64,000 bases of DNA from Pseudooceanicola sediminis (lineage in GTDB: Bacteria > Pseudomonadota > Alphaproteobacteria > Rhodobacterales > Rhodobacteraceae). A program made the position numbers and the translations under genes. Numbering within the stretch: position 1 is the stretch's first letter; every line of letters begins with the position of its first letter. Location: positions 1-64,000 of the forward strand of contig NZ_QWJJ01000009.1 in the NCBI RefSeq assembly GCF_003575965.1, in the 5' to 3' direction. The notes beneath the pieces are model-generated. The model saw nothing but the letters and a program-made list of their open reading frames with translations. It had not been told where the DNA came from and searched no databases. Of the stretch, positions 34,241 through 42,783 are shown in pieces.

Positions 34241-35631
34241 TGGAGCCGGTATTGATTGGCGAGCTTCTCGCCGGGCTGATGTTCTTTGGCATCATCGGAT
34301 TTCTGCTGCTGGGCTTTCCGGTCGCTTTCACGCTGGCGGGTGTCAGCCTTGGTTTCGGCGCGGTCGGCATGTTCTTTGGTGTCTTCGACCCGTCGAACTT
34401 CGGCTCCCTCCCCAACCGCTATATCGGCTTCATGACGAACGAGGTGCTGGTCGCCGTACCTCTGTTCATCTTCATGGGCGTGATGCTGGAGCGATCGCAG
34501 ATCGCCGAGCAATTGCTGCTGACGATGGGCAAGCTGTTCGGCAACCTGCGCGGCGGCCTGGGTATTTCGGTGATCCTGGTCGGGGCGATGCTGGCGGCCT
34601 CGACCGGGGTCGTCGGCGCGACGGTTGTCACGATGGGCCTTATCTCTCTGCCTGCGATGCTGCGGGCCGGGTATGACCCCAAGCTTGCGACAGGCGTCAT
34701 CTGTGCATCCGGCACCCTGGGTCAGATCATCCCGCCGTCGACCGTGCTGATCTTCATGGGCGACATGCTGTCGGGCATCAATTCTCAGGTGCAAATGGCC
34801 AAGGGCAACTTTGCCCCCGTGCCCGTCTCTGTCGGAGACCTGTTCGCCGGGGCGCTGCTGCCTGGCCTGCTGCTCGTCGGGGTCTACCTGGCGTATGTCG
34901 TTTTCAAGGCCATTACAGACCCGGAATCCTGCCCTGCAACCCCGGTGCCCCCCGAGGAAAAGAAATACCTGCTGCGCGAATTCATGGTCGCGCTGGTGCC
35001 GCCCCTGCTGCTGATCCTTGCTGTGCTCGGGTCGATTCTCGGGGGCATCGCAACGCCAACCGAAGCGGCCTCGGTCGGGGCCGTCGGGGCGATGATACTG
35101 GCTGCACTACGCTGGCGACTGTCCTTTTCGATCCTGCACCAGACGGTTGTCAGCACGGCGACAATCACGTCGATGGTCTTTGTCATCCTGCTGGGCGCCT
35201 CAGTGTTTTCGGTCGTTTTCCGCCTGATGGGGGGTGACAACCTGGTGCATGAATTCCTGTCGAACCTGCCGGGGGGCCGGATCGGGGCCGTCGCTGTCGT
35301 CATGGCCATCATGTTCCTGCTCGGCTTTATCCTCGACACGTTCGAGATCATCTTCATCGTCATTCCCATCACCGCCCCGGTGTTGCTGGCCCTCGATGTC
35401 GATCCGGTCTGGCTGGGCGTGCTGGTCGGGGTGAACCTGCAAACATCCTTCCTGACGCCGCCGTTCGGGTTTGCCCTGTTCTATCTGCGCGGCGTCGCCC
35501 CGGCGGATCTGCCGACATCGGCCATCTACAAGGGCATCCTGCCCTTCGTCCTGTTGCAGATCGTGGCCATTGCCATCCTGTTCGCGTTTCCGGGCATCGT
35601 GACCTGGTTGCCCAGGTTGATCGCCGGCTGA
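34240..35631 (+). CDS. TRAP transporter large membrane subunit (DctM)
   Basis: 463 residues, about 12-14 helices; conserved ASTGVVGATVVTMGLISLPAMLRAGYDPKLATGVICASGTLGQIIPPSTVLI (quoted only as a landmark; key part GTLGQIIPPS) is the DctM core, and LTPPFGFALFYLRGVAP lies near the C-terminus. The long version of the family, with extended loops, fits TRAP systems for 2-oxo or hydroxy acids. It is followed by a perfect bidirectional terminator. Confidence 0.93.
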   Translation: MEPVLIGELLAGLMFFGIIGFLLLGFPVAFTLAGVSLGFGAVGMFFGVFDPSNFGSLPNRYIGFMTNEVLVAVPLFIFMGVMLERSQIAEQLLLTMGKLFGNLRGGLGISVILVGAMLAASTGVVGATVVTMGLISLPAMLRAGYDPKLATGVICASGTLGQIIPPSTVLIFMGDMLSGINSQVQMAKGNFAPVPVSVGDLFAGALLPGLLLVGVYLAYVVFKAITDPESCPATPVPPEEKKYLLREFMVALVPPLLLILAVLGSILGGIATPTEAASVGAVGAMILAALRWRLSFSILHQTVVSTATITSMVFVILLGASVFSVVFRLMGGDNLVHEFLSNLPGGRIGAVAVVMAIMFLLGFILDTFEIIFIVIPITAPVLLALDVDPVWLGVLVGVNLQTSFLTPPFGFALFYLRGVAPADLPTSAIYKGILPFVLLQIVAIAILFAFPGIVTWLPRLIAG

Positions 35632-35658
35632 CCGGCGGCGAACACCCCCTGAAACAAG

Positions 35659-35687
35659 AAAAGCCCGGACGTGATGTCCGGGCTTTT
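35659..35687. terminator. Perfect bidirectional intrinsic terminator
   Basis: AAAAGCCCGGAC (35659-35670) and GTCCGGGCTTTT (35676-35687) form a perfect 12-bp stem with a 5-base loop and T runs on both strands, between the convergent dctM and dctP-type genes. Confidence 0.92.
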
Positions 35688-35708
35688 GCATGTGAGGGGT
35701 CTGGAAAA

Positions 35709-36794
35709 TCAGATCTCGAAGTATGTTTCGCGCGCGGTAACGTAGGCACCATCGGTCGTCTTGGAACGCGTCCGCACGATGCGGAACGCATCGATAAAGC
35801 TCTCGGCGGTTTTCTTGACCAGCGGATCGTCGGATTCACGCAGCGAGGTCATGATTTCGGCAGCTGCGGTTGCGCCGGTCTTCAGGATCTCTTCGGGGAA
35901 CTGGCGGATGTTGACGCCGTGATCGTTGACAAGAGTTTGCAAGGCGCGCGGATCGTTGGCATAGAAATCCGACGCGACCTGGTCATATTCCGCCTGGCTG
36001 ACATCGCGGATGATTGCCTGAAGGTCGTCTGGCAGCGCCTGGTATTTCTTCTTGTCTACGACAAGCTCGGTCGCCAGGCCCGGCTCGACGAAGCTGGGGA
36101 AATAGTAGTTCTTGCAGACCTGGTAAAATCCAAGCGCGAGGTCGTTGTACGGGCCCACGAATTCGGCCGCATCCAAGGTCCCTGATTGCAACGCCTGGAA
36201 AATTTCGCCAGCGGCCATGTTGGTGACCGTTGCGCCCAGTTTTTCCCAAACGCGACCACCCAGGCCGGGTGTACGGAAGCGCAGACCCTTGACCGAGTCG
36301 ACGCCGGTCAGTTCGTTCTTGAACCAGCCGCCAGCCTGCGTGCCGGTGTCGCCGGACAAAAAGCCCTGAACGCCGAACTGATCATAGATCTCGTCCCAGA
36401 TTTCCTGACCGCCCATGTAGCGCATCCAGGCCGTCAGCTCGCGCGAGGTCATGCCATAGGGCACGCCAGTGAAGAACGACAGCGCCGGAGACTTGTTCTG
36501 CCAGTAATAGGCGGCACCGTGGCTCATCTCGGCGGTACCGTCGATCACGGCGTCCAAGCTTTGCAGCGGCGGAACCAGTTCGCCAGCCGAATAGACCTGA
36601 ACGGTCAACCGACCGCCGCTGGCAGCCGTGATACGATCCGCAAGGCGCTGCGCACCGACGCCCAGCCCCGGGAAATTCTTCGGCCAGGTAGTAACCATAC
36701 GCCAGGTAATGTTGCCCTGCGCCACAGCGGGCGCTGCAAGCATGGCAGCACCAGCGCCGACGGCACTTGTACGTATGAAGGAACGACGATCCAT
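35709..36794 (-). CDS. TRAP transporter substrate-binding protein (DctP type)
   Basis: 361 residues with a twin-arginine signal (MDRRSFIRTSAVGAGAAMLA, cleavage near AVAQ). The mature protein has the TRAP-T binding fold of the 2-oxo-acid/lactate branch: VQVYSAGELVPPLQSLDAV, the conserved Arg in GLRFRTPGLGGRVWEKLG, and the AEFVGPYNDLALGFYQV segment resembling TakP of Rhodobacter. It serves the dctQM pair on the opposite strand, convergent with it, an unusual split since the three genes are usually in one operon. AGGAGG lies 7 bases before the ATG. Confidence 0.9.
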   Translation of the reverse strand: MDRRSFIRTSAVGAGAAMLAAPAVAQGNITWRMVTTWPKNFPGLGVGAQRLADRITAASGGRLTVQVYSAGELVPPLQSLDAVIDGTAEMSHGAAYYWQNKSPALSFFTGVPYGMTSRELTAWMRYMGGQEIWDEIYDQFGVQGFLSGDTGTQAGGWFKNELTGVDSVKGLRFRTPGLGGRVWEKLGATVTNMAAGEIFQALQSGTLDAAEFVGPYNDLALGFYQVCKNYYFPSFVEPGLATELVVDKKKYQALPDDLQAIIRDVSQAEYDQVASDFYANDPRALQTLVNDHGVNIRQFPEEILKTGATAAAEIMTSLRESDDPLVKKTAESFIDAFRIVRTRSKTTDGAYVTARETYFEI

Positions 36795-37328
36795 TGAGTA
36801 ACCTCCTCATTCAATGCAGTTAGTGCATCGCTGTTAACACCTCTCTTGTGCGCAAAAAAGTCCATTCGTTTCGGCTTCGTGTTGCCCCACATGCGCGGGC
36901 CCCGACGGCAGTGCACGACAAGCTACGACGCGGCGCGGCCAGCGGCGCATACTCCGCGCGACTCGGGCGAATTCAGCACCATACGCGCGCGGCGCGGGCG
37001 TGGCTTTCAGGCCCAAAGTGTCAGAACACACGGGCCGCCGTTGCAGCGAGACGCCCCGTCACAACACGCAGGCGTCAAGGATTTTTCATTTTATATCAGT
37101 GGATTATTCTGTTTCGGTACGCCAAAGAGCAGATGCCTCGATACTGTTTGTGCTCTGGCTCCGAAACTTTCCTTGTATTGAAGCGGAACGACCTGTATTC
37201 AGTGCGTGCTGCCTTTTTCTATTTCGAACCTCTGCTCCGCTCATACGGCTCTCAGTTGATCGATCCAGACTGATAACGCCGAACTGCCGCACACCGCGGG
37301 CAGAATTTGATAATAGGAGACCACGGAT
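36795..37328. other. 534-base gap holding the promoters of dctP and of the cold-shock gene
   Basis: No convincing gene. The left part (36800-37070) is GC-rich; from about 37080 to 37330 the base composition is visibly lower in GC, as expected of a long cold-shock mRNA leader. Short frames here lack family features. The ribosome site of the cold-shock gene is AGGAGA (37315-37320). Confidence 0.6.
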
Positions 37329-37535
37329 ATGGCTACTGGCACCGTGAAATGGTTCAACACTACTAAAGGCTTCGGCTTTATCGCACCCGAGACCGGCGGC
37401 AAGGACGTTTTCGTCCACATCTCCGCCGTTGAGCGTTCGGGCCTGAGCGGCCTGGCCGACGACCAGAAAGTGACGTTCGACGTCGAAGCTGGCCGTGACG
37501 GCCGTGAGTCCGCCATCAACCTGGCACTCGCATAA
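37329..37535 (+). CDS. Cold-shock protein (CspA family)
   Basis: 68 residues, one cold-shock domain. Both RNA-binding motifs are intact: KGFGFI (RNP1, residues 13-18) and VFVHIS (RNP2, 27-32). It binds single-stranded RNA and DNA and melts mRNA structure. The leader is long and AT-richer, and three hairpins follow the stop codon, so RNA-level control is likely. Confidence 0.96.
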   Translation: MATGTVKWFNTTKGFGFIAPETGGKDVFVHISAVERSGLSGLADDQKVTFDVEAGRDGRESAINLALA

Positions 37536-37541
37536 GTTTCG

Positions 37542-37622
37542 GATGCGAGGCGGACTGCGGTTCGCCTCGCATCTTCCCTTTCAGCTCAGGCTGAAAGGGA
37601 CTTCCAACCACCGAAGTGGTTG
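37542..37622 (+). terminator. Three perfect tandem hairpins after the cold-shock gene
   Basis: Stem 1: GATGCGAGGCG (37542-37552) with CGCCTCGCATC (37563-37573). Stem 2: CCCTTTCAGC (37576-37585) with GCTGAAAGGG (37590-37599), tetraloop TCAG. Stem 3: CAACCAC (37605-37611) with GTGGTTG (37616-37622), tetraloop CGAA. TGTTTCTCTCC follows. The third may be the terminator; the first two could protect the mRNA from 3' exonucleases or be a small RNA released from the 3' end. Confidence 0.7.
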
Positions 37623-37689
37623 ATGTTTCTCTCCCCACCCCAAAAATGATGATGAAGTATGGCCGCCCGAAGGCGACCAACGTGACGGC

Positions 37690-39147
37690 CTAGTGCCAGT
37701 CGCGGCAAAGGTATTTCATTTCCATGAACTCCTCCATCCCGCGACGCGCACCTTCGCGCCCTAGTCCGGACTGTTTCATCCCGCCAAATGGAATCGGCGC
37801 GCCCGTGACCTTCGTACGGTTGACCGCGACCATCCCAAAGCTCAACGAGCGGGAGACCCGGTAGATCCGGCGGGGATTCAAGCTGTGGACGTAGGCGACA
37901 AGCCCGTATTCCGAGGCATTCGCGCGCGCCACGACCTCATCTTCGGTTTCGAAGGGCGTCAGGGCCGCCACCGGGCCGAAGGTCTCTTCCTGCATGATCA
38001 TCGCGTCATCGGGGACATCCGTCAGCACAGTCGGCGCATAGAACAGCGGTCCGTCGGGCAGGCGTGTGCCACCGCAGGCAAGTTTTGCGCCCTTGTCCAG
38101 CGCGTCACTGACGTGCTCTTCCTGTTTGGCGACGGCGCGTTCGTTCATCAGTGGGCCGATGTCGGGGTCATCAAGACCACGGCCAACGCTAAGCGCCTTG
38201 GTCATTTGGGTAAAGCGTTCGCAGAAAGCATCATAGATCTCGCGCTCGACGTAAATCCTGTTGGCACCGAGGCAATCCTGACCGGACGTGGCGAACTTGG
38301 CCTTCATGGTTTCCTGAACCGCGTGATCCAGATCAGCATCCTTGAAGACGATCACCGGCGCGTGTCCCCCCAGCTCAAGCACCAGCCGTTTCACCGTGTC
38401 AGCGGACTGACGGTACAGCAACCGTCCAACTTCGGTCGATCCGGTAAAGGACAAGGCGCGCACGCGGGCATCCGTCGTCCAGGGTTCGACAATCGTGGGC
38501 GCGATGCCGGTCACCACGTTGAAAACACCGGCGGGCAGGCCAGCGCGTTCGCCCAGTTCGGCCAGGGCGAGCGCGGAATAAGGCGTTTCGGCAGAGGGAT
38601 GCGCCACCACCGTACATCCCGCTGCGATCGCCGCTGCGGCCTTGCGCGTCAACATCGCGGCGGGAAAATTCCATGGCGTGATCAGCGCGACGACACCGAC
38701 CGGTTCCAACCACAACTCAACCTCGGCATCCGGCAGATGCGAGGTGACCCCTTCGACATTCGGGCGCTTGGCCTCCTCGGCGTAGAATTCGACAAAGGAC
38801 GCGGCATAGTCGATTTCACCGCGTGCCTCGGACAGTGGCTTGCCCTGCTCCAGCACCATGATCCGGGCCAGATCTTCCTTTGCTTCCATGATCAGGTCGA
38901 ACCAGCGACGCAGGATCGCGCTGCGGTCTTGTGGCAGGGTGCGCGACCAACTGGCAAAAGCGGTATCGGCGTGCCCCACGGCCTCGGCGGATTGACTGGC
39001 GGACAGACAGGCAATCTGGCCGATGGACGCCCCTGTTGCCGGGTCGGTCACGGCAAGGCTGTCGCCGGCATCGCCAGTCACCCAGGCGCCGTTCACGTAG
39101 GAGGCGTCGCGCATGAGCAGCTTGTCGGAAATCTCGAAGTCGAACAT
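37690..39147 (-). CDS. gabD: Succinate-semialdehyde dehydrogenase-like aldehyde dehydrogenase
   Basis: 485 residues, NAD(P)-dependent ALDH superfamily, GabD subgroup. The catalytic Cys is in TSGQDCLGANR and the base Glu in LELGGHAPVIVF; cofactor segments TPWNFPAAM and FTGSTEVGR are present. The likely reaction is succinate semialdehyde to succinate (GABA or related degradation); closely related enzymes use glutarate semialdehyde, so the substrate is not certain. The position usually Pro in HKPSxxTP is Ser-Ala here (VAHPSAETP). ATG at 39147 with AAGGAG upstream; no 4-aminobutyrate transaminase gene is near. Divergent from the MYG1-like gene. Confidence 0.85.
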   Translation of the reverse strand: MFDFEISDKLLMRDASYVNGAWVTGDAGDSLAVTDPATGASIGQIACLSASQSAEAVGHADTAFASWSRTLPQDRSAILRRWFDLIMEAKEDLARIMVLEQGKPLSEARGEIDYAASFVEFYAEEAKRPNVEGVTSHLPDAEVELWLEPVGVVALITPWNFPAAMLTRKAAAAIAAGCTVVAHPSAETPYSALALAELGERAGLPAGVFNVVTGIAPTIVEPWTTDARVRALSFTGSTEVGRLLYRQSADTVKRLVLELGGHAPVIVFKDADLDHAVQETMKAKFATSGQDCLGANRIYVEREIYDAFCERFTQMTKALSVGRGLDDPDIGPLMNERAVAKQEEHVSDALDKGAKLACGGTRLPDGPLFYAPTVLTDVPDDAMIMQEETFGPVAALTPFETEDEVVARANASEYGLVAYVHSLNPRRIYRVSRSLSFGMVAVNRTKVTGAPIPFGGMKQSGLGREGARRGMEEFMEMKYLCRDWH

Positions 39148-39349
39148 TTGATGGTCTCCTTTCCACGACAGTGTCGCACGGTTGCGTCCGAATTGGAAAT
39201 TTGCTGCCCCTCGTCCGATTGCATCACCGCCCGCCTTGGGTGCGTCACGTTCAGCTAAACCGGCGCGCTGCGGTTGATCTTTGGGGGCGAAGCCCTCTAT
39301 CTGCGACCGAACCGGCGAGACGTCCGCCCGAAACCGAAGGCATAAGCGC

Positions 39350-40288
39350 ATGAGCACTGAATTTCTTGTTACCCACAACGGCGGCTTCCACGCGGATGAA
39401 CTGTTGTCCAGCGTCGTGCTAACGCGGCTGTTTCCCGACGCGAAGATTGTGCGCAGCCGGGCGCCGGAATGGATCACCGCAGGGCCGGATCGCGTGATCT
39501 ACGACGTCGGCGGCCACTACGATGCCGACGCGCGGATTTTCGATCACCACCAGCGAAACGCGCCGAAACGGGACGATGACCAACCTTTCAGTTCATTCGG
39601 TCTGATATGGAAACACTTTGGCCATGACTACCTTCGCGCGTCGGGCGTTCCGGACGCGCACGTCGAAACCGTACATGCCTCTTTTGATCGCGGTTTCGTG
39701 CTGCCCATCGACCTTGTCGACAACGGAGCACTCAGCCCCTCGGTCGCCGGGCCCCTTTCCGGAATGACCCTGCCCGGCCTGCTCGAAACGCTGAAGCCCG
39801 TCTTTGACGACACCGACCCCGGGGCGGAGGACCGCGCCTTTCACGGCGCGCTGGCCATTGCGCGCAGCTTTGTTGAGGCGCGGATTGCACGCAGCGCCGC
39901 GAAACTGCGCGCCGAAGGACTGGCGCAACAGGCCATCGCGGCCGCAGGAGAAGGACGCATCCTTGAGCTACCGATGGGCATGCCCTTCCGTCCTGCCGTG
40001 ATAAAGGCGGGCGCGGATCACCTGCTGTTCGTCGTCACGCCGCGTGGCAAGGACTGGACGCTTGGCGGCATCCGCCTGAACGACGAAGGGTTTGAGCTGC
40101 GCGCCGATCTGCCGCGTGCCTGGGCCGGCCTGACCGGCGAGGATCTGGAGCGCGTGTCTGGAGTCGAGGGGGCAACTTTCTGCCACAACGGCTGTTTCAT
40201 CGCTGCTGCCAAAAGTCGTGACGCGGCGCTGGCGATGGCGAACCTCGCCGTGGAGGAGCACCTGCGCAACCTGCCCGAGGCCGTCTGA
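39350..40288 (+). CDS. MYG1-family (UPF0160) putative metal-dependent hydrolase
   Basis: 312 residues. The N-terminal metal site THNGGFHADELLSSVVL and the later YDVGGHYDADARIFDHHQR (DHH-type) mark the MYG1 family, relatives of DHH phosphoesterases; the eukaryotic member is a 3'-5' RNA exonuclease. In bacteria the substrate is unknown. HNGCFIAAAKSRDAALAMA near the C-terminus is also typical. ATG at 39350 chosen; the frame is open to 39281. Confidence 0.88.
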   Translation: MSTEFLVTHNGGFHADELLSSVVLTRLFPDAKIVRSRAPEWITAGPDRVIYDVGGHYDADARIFDHHQRNAPKRDDDQPFSSFGLIWKHFGHDYLRASGVPDAHVETVHASFDRGFVLPIDLVDNGALSPSVAGPLSGMTLPGLLETLKPVFDDTDPGAEDRAFHGALAIARSFVEARIARSAAKLRAEGLAQQAIAAAGEGRILELPMGMPFRPAVIKAGADHLLFVVTPRGKDWTLGGIRLNDEGFELRADLPRAWAGLTGEDLERVSGVEGATFCHNGCFIAAAKSRDAALAMANLAVEEHLRNLPEAV

Positions 40289-40337
40289 CCCGTCCCTGGC
40301 CGCCGCGCGGGATCTACCGCGCGGCGGCCGCAAAACG

Positions 40338-41798
40338 TCAGTCGAGCTCGGCTTCCGCCTCGATCTCGACCAGGTAGTCGCCCGCCAGGCGCGAGATTTC
40401 CAGCAGAGTGTTGGCCGGTCGGATCTCACCAAAATAGCGCCCATGGATGGCGGACACCGCCATCGTGTCGTCGATATCTGCAAGGTAGATCCGTGTGCGG
40501 ATGACATCCTCGGCCCGCCCGCCAAGGGCCGTGATGGCGGCCAGGATCTTGTCCAGCACGTAGGTCGTCTGCCCGGCAGCATCGCCACGGGCAACGATGT
40601 GGTCCTGGCCATGTGTCGCCGTTGTCCCGCTGACAAGGATGCGCTTGCCCTTGCGCACGGCACGGCTGTACCCGGCAAGGGGTTCCCACTTGCTGCCAGA
40701 GGATACGCGCAGGCGGTCAGGCCGTTCGGGCATTGGCTGCGGCTCATGCACGGGTGGGATCCGGTCCAGGTGATCCGACAGATCCCCCGTCGCGGTCAGG
40801 AAAGGCGGCTTTCGGTACTCGTCTCCGCAATCGCCGGGAATCGGCTGTGTCCCGGCAAAGGCGGCATTCAGATCAGCATGATCCTGATCGGTCAGACCAA
40901 AGTTGAAAACGTTGAGATTGTCACCCCGATGCTCGCTCTCGGTAATGCGTGCGCCGATAATCGTTGCGGCAACCGCGTCATGTTCCAGCACCCAGCGGCT
41001 AGCGACGTTCGACAACGACACGCCGTGGCGTTTCGCGATTGCGTCCGCAGCCCGCAGGATTCCCTGAAACACCTCCCACCCGCCGATCGTGTCGATGAAC
41101 CGCTTGTATTTTGAGCGGCTCCAGTCCGCGATCTCTTCGGGTTCCGGCTGGCCCAGCCAGCGTGATGACAGGAAGCCCCCACACAGCGTGCCATAGGCCA
41201 GCAGCTTGACCCCCCGGCGCGCGCAAACTTCGCTCAGCAGGCCCGCGGCGCGGCGATCCACCAGAGAAAAGCTGACCTGGTTCGACACGATGCGAACCCC
41301 CTCGGATAGCGCCAGATCGAGGTGCGCCGCGTCGAAGTTCGTGACGCCGATCGCGCCGATCAACCCTTCCTGACGCAGTTTCTCGATCTCGGTCAGCGCG
41401 TCCAGCCATCGCGGGTCCTCAAAGCTCCACCAGTGAAATTGCAGCAGGTCGATACGGTCGGTACGAAGCCGGGTCAGGCGATCCTGAATGCCGGCGCGCA
41501 CGACCTCTGGCGTCATCGGGCCGGGTTCGGGGCACCACTTGGTAAAGGCGCGGATCGGGCTGTGGGCGCCTGCCCGGCTGGTCAACTCGCCTGTTATCAC
41601 TTCGGCACTGCCATAGTGGTCGGCCATGTCGAAGGTGTCGAAACCAGCGTCGACATAGGCTTGCAATCTGTTCGCGGCATCCACGGGGTCGAGCGTCTTG
41701 CCGCCCCGCTCCAGGTCCGCGACCTGCCAGAGGCCACAGACCAGGCGGCTGATGTTCAGACCTTCGGTGAGGTCGATGCGGTCGGGAACGTCAGGCAT
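40338..41798 (-). CDS. Aldo/keto reductase fused to a RidA (YjgF) domain
   Basis: 486 residues in one open frame. Residues 1 to about 330 are an aldo/keto reductase: FDMADHYG carries the catalytic Asp and Tyr, FTKWCPEP the Lys, LLQFHWW the His region, and the NADP site lies near TIIGARITESEH. Residues about 365-486 are a RidA/YjgF domain: YSRAVRKGKRILVSGTTATH, ILAAITALGGRAEDVIRTRIYL and the Arg of RTRIYL that binds imine or enamine intermediates. The fusion suggests the reductase chemistry passes through a reactive nitrogen intermediate (inference). The start at 41798 overlaps the end of the permease gene by 8 bases, so this is the last gene of the importer operon. A paralogue without RidA is encoded at 46449. 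Confidence 0.88.
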   Translation of the reverse strand: MPDVPDRIDLTEGLNISRLVCGLWQVADLERGGKTLDPVDAANRLQAYVDAGFDTFDMADHYGSAEVITGELTSRAGAHSPIRAFTKWCPEPGPMTPEVVRAGIQDRLTRLRTDRIDLLQFHWWSFEDPRWLDALTEIEKLRQEGLIGAIGVTNFDAAHLDLALSEGVRIVSNQVSFSLVDRRAAGLLSEVCARRGVKLLAYGTLCGGFLSSRWLGQPEPEEIADWSRSKYKRFIDTIGGWEVFQGILRAADAIAKRHGVSLSNVASRWVLEHDAVAATIIGARITESEHRGDNLNVFNFGLTDQDHADLNAAFAGTQPIPGDCGDEYRKPPFLTATGDLSDHLDRIPPVHEPQPMPERPDRLRVSSGSKWEPLAGYSRAVRKGKRILVSGTTATHGQDHIVARGDAAGQTTYVLDKILAAITALGGRAEDVIRTRIYLADIDDTMAVSAIHGRYFGEIRPANTLLEISRLAGDYLVEIEAEAELD

Positions 41799-42783
41799 TA
41801 TCAGATCTTTCTTTCGCGGAAACAGAGGGGCGGGCATCCCGCAGGAGGTGGCGCGAGACGACGCGCACCTCTCCCAGAATGCCACGCGGGCGGACCAGCA
41901 ACACGACGCAGAGCGCGACACCGATCAGAACAATTTGCAGCGCGGCTGCGCGGGCCTGCTGGTCAGCGGGAAATACGGCCGACACCACGCTGCCCGATAT
42001 CGCCCAGATACCCCAGACCAGTACCGCGCCCAGAATCGCGCCGCGCATGTTGCCCGAGCCGCCGACGATCAGCATGGCCCAGACCTGAAATGTCAGGATG
42101 GGCAAATAGTTGTCGGGAGCGATGAAGCCGATGAAATGCGCCTGTGCTGCGCCACCCAGGCCCATGACGAAGCCGCCGATGGCAAAAGCCTCCAACCGGT
42201 AGCGCACGGGGTTCTTGCCGAGGCCCCGCGCCGCCGTCTCATCCTCGCGGATCGCGCGCAGGACGCGACCCCAGGGTGAGCGGACGAGACGTTCGAGCAC
42301 GATGTAGACCACCAGCACAAGCACCGCTAGCACGGCAAAGTTCGCGAGGCCGAAAGCCAGCGCATCGCCGGCGAGACCTCCAAAGGGGCGCGGGATAAAG
42401 CCGATACCAAACGGGCCGCCGGTCAGCGGCACGAGGTTCAGCATGCACAGCTGGATCACCACCGCCGCGCCAAACGTCGCAATGGCAAGGTAATCCGAGC
42501 GGAGCCGCAACGTCAGCGCGCCGAGAAGGAATGTCACGAATGCAGACGCCAGACCACCGCCCAGCCAGCCGACCACAATCGGCAGATCGAAGCCACCGAA
42601 CCGGTCGGCCGTTGCCGGCGTCGTCAGGATGGCCGAGGTATAAGCCCCCACGGCGACGAACCCGGCCACGCCGACGTTGAACAACCCGGTTTGGCCCCAC
42701 TGGACGTTCAGCCCAAGGCAGATGACCGCGTAAGTCAATGCGATGGTGAGGAAAAAAGCCCCGTAGGCAACGAGATCGAGCAT
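41791..42783 (-). CDS. LivM-type ABC permease
   Basis: 330 residues of the branched-chain amino acid importer (HAAT) family, with the core FNVGVAGFVAVGAYTSAI, RSDYLAIATFGAAVVIQ and AIREDETAARGLGKNPVRYRLEAFAIGGFVMG. The ATG at 42783 shares one base with the stop of the LivH-type gene. The C-terminal 30 residues are basic and extend past the family core. Confidence 0.92.
   Translation of the reverse strand: MLDLVAYGAFFLTIALTYAVICLGLNVQWGQTGLFNVGVAGFVAVGAYTSAILTTPATADRFGGFDLPIVVGWLGGGLASAFVTFLLGALTLRLRSDYLAIATFGAAVVIQLCMLNLVPLTGGPFGIGFIPRPFGGLAGDALAFGLANFAVLAVLVLVVYIVLERLVRSPWGRVLRAIREDETAARGLGKNPVRYRLEAFAIGGFVMGLGGAAQAHFIGFIAPDNYLPILTFQVWAMLIVGGSGNMRGAILGAVLVWGIWAISGSVVSAVFPADQQARAAALQIVLIGVALCVVLLVRPRGILGEVRVVSRHLLRDARPSVSAKERSDNA

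Noticed and set aside
36846-37347. Overlapping 110-140 codon frames upstream of the cold-shock gene
   Set aside because: All three frames are open by chance in places; products are low-complexity and the area is better explained as leader and promoter.
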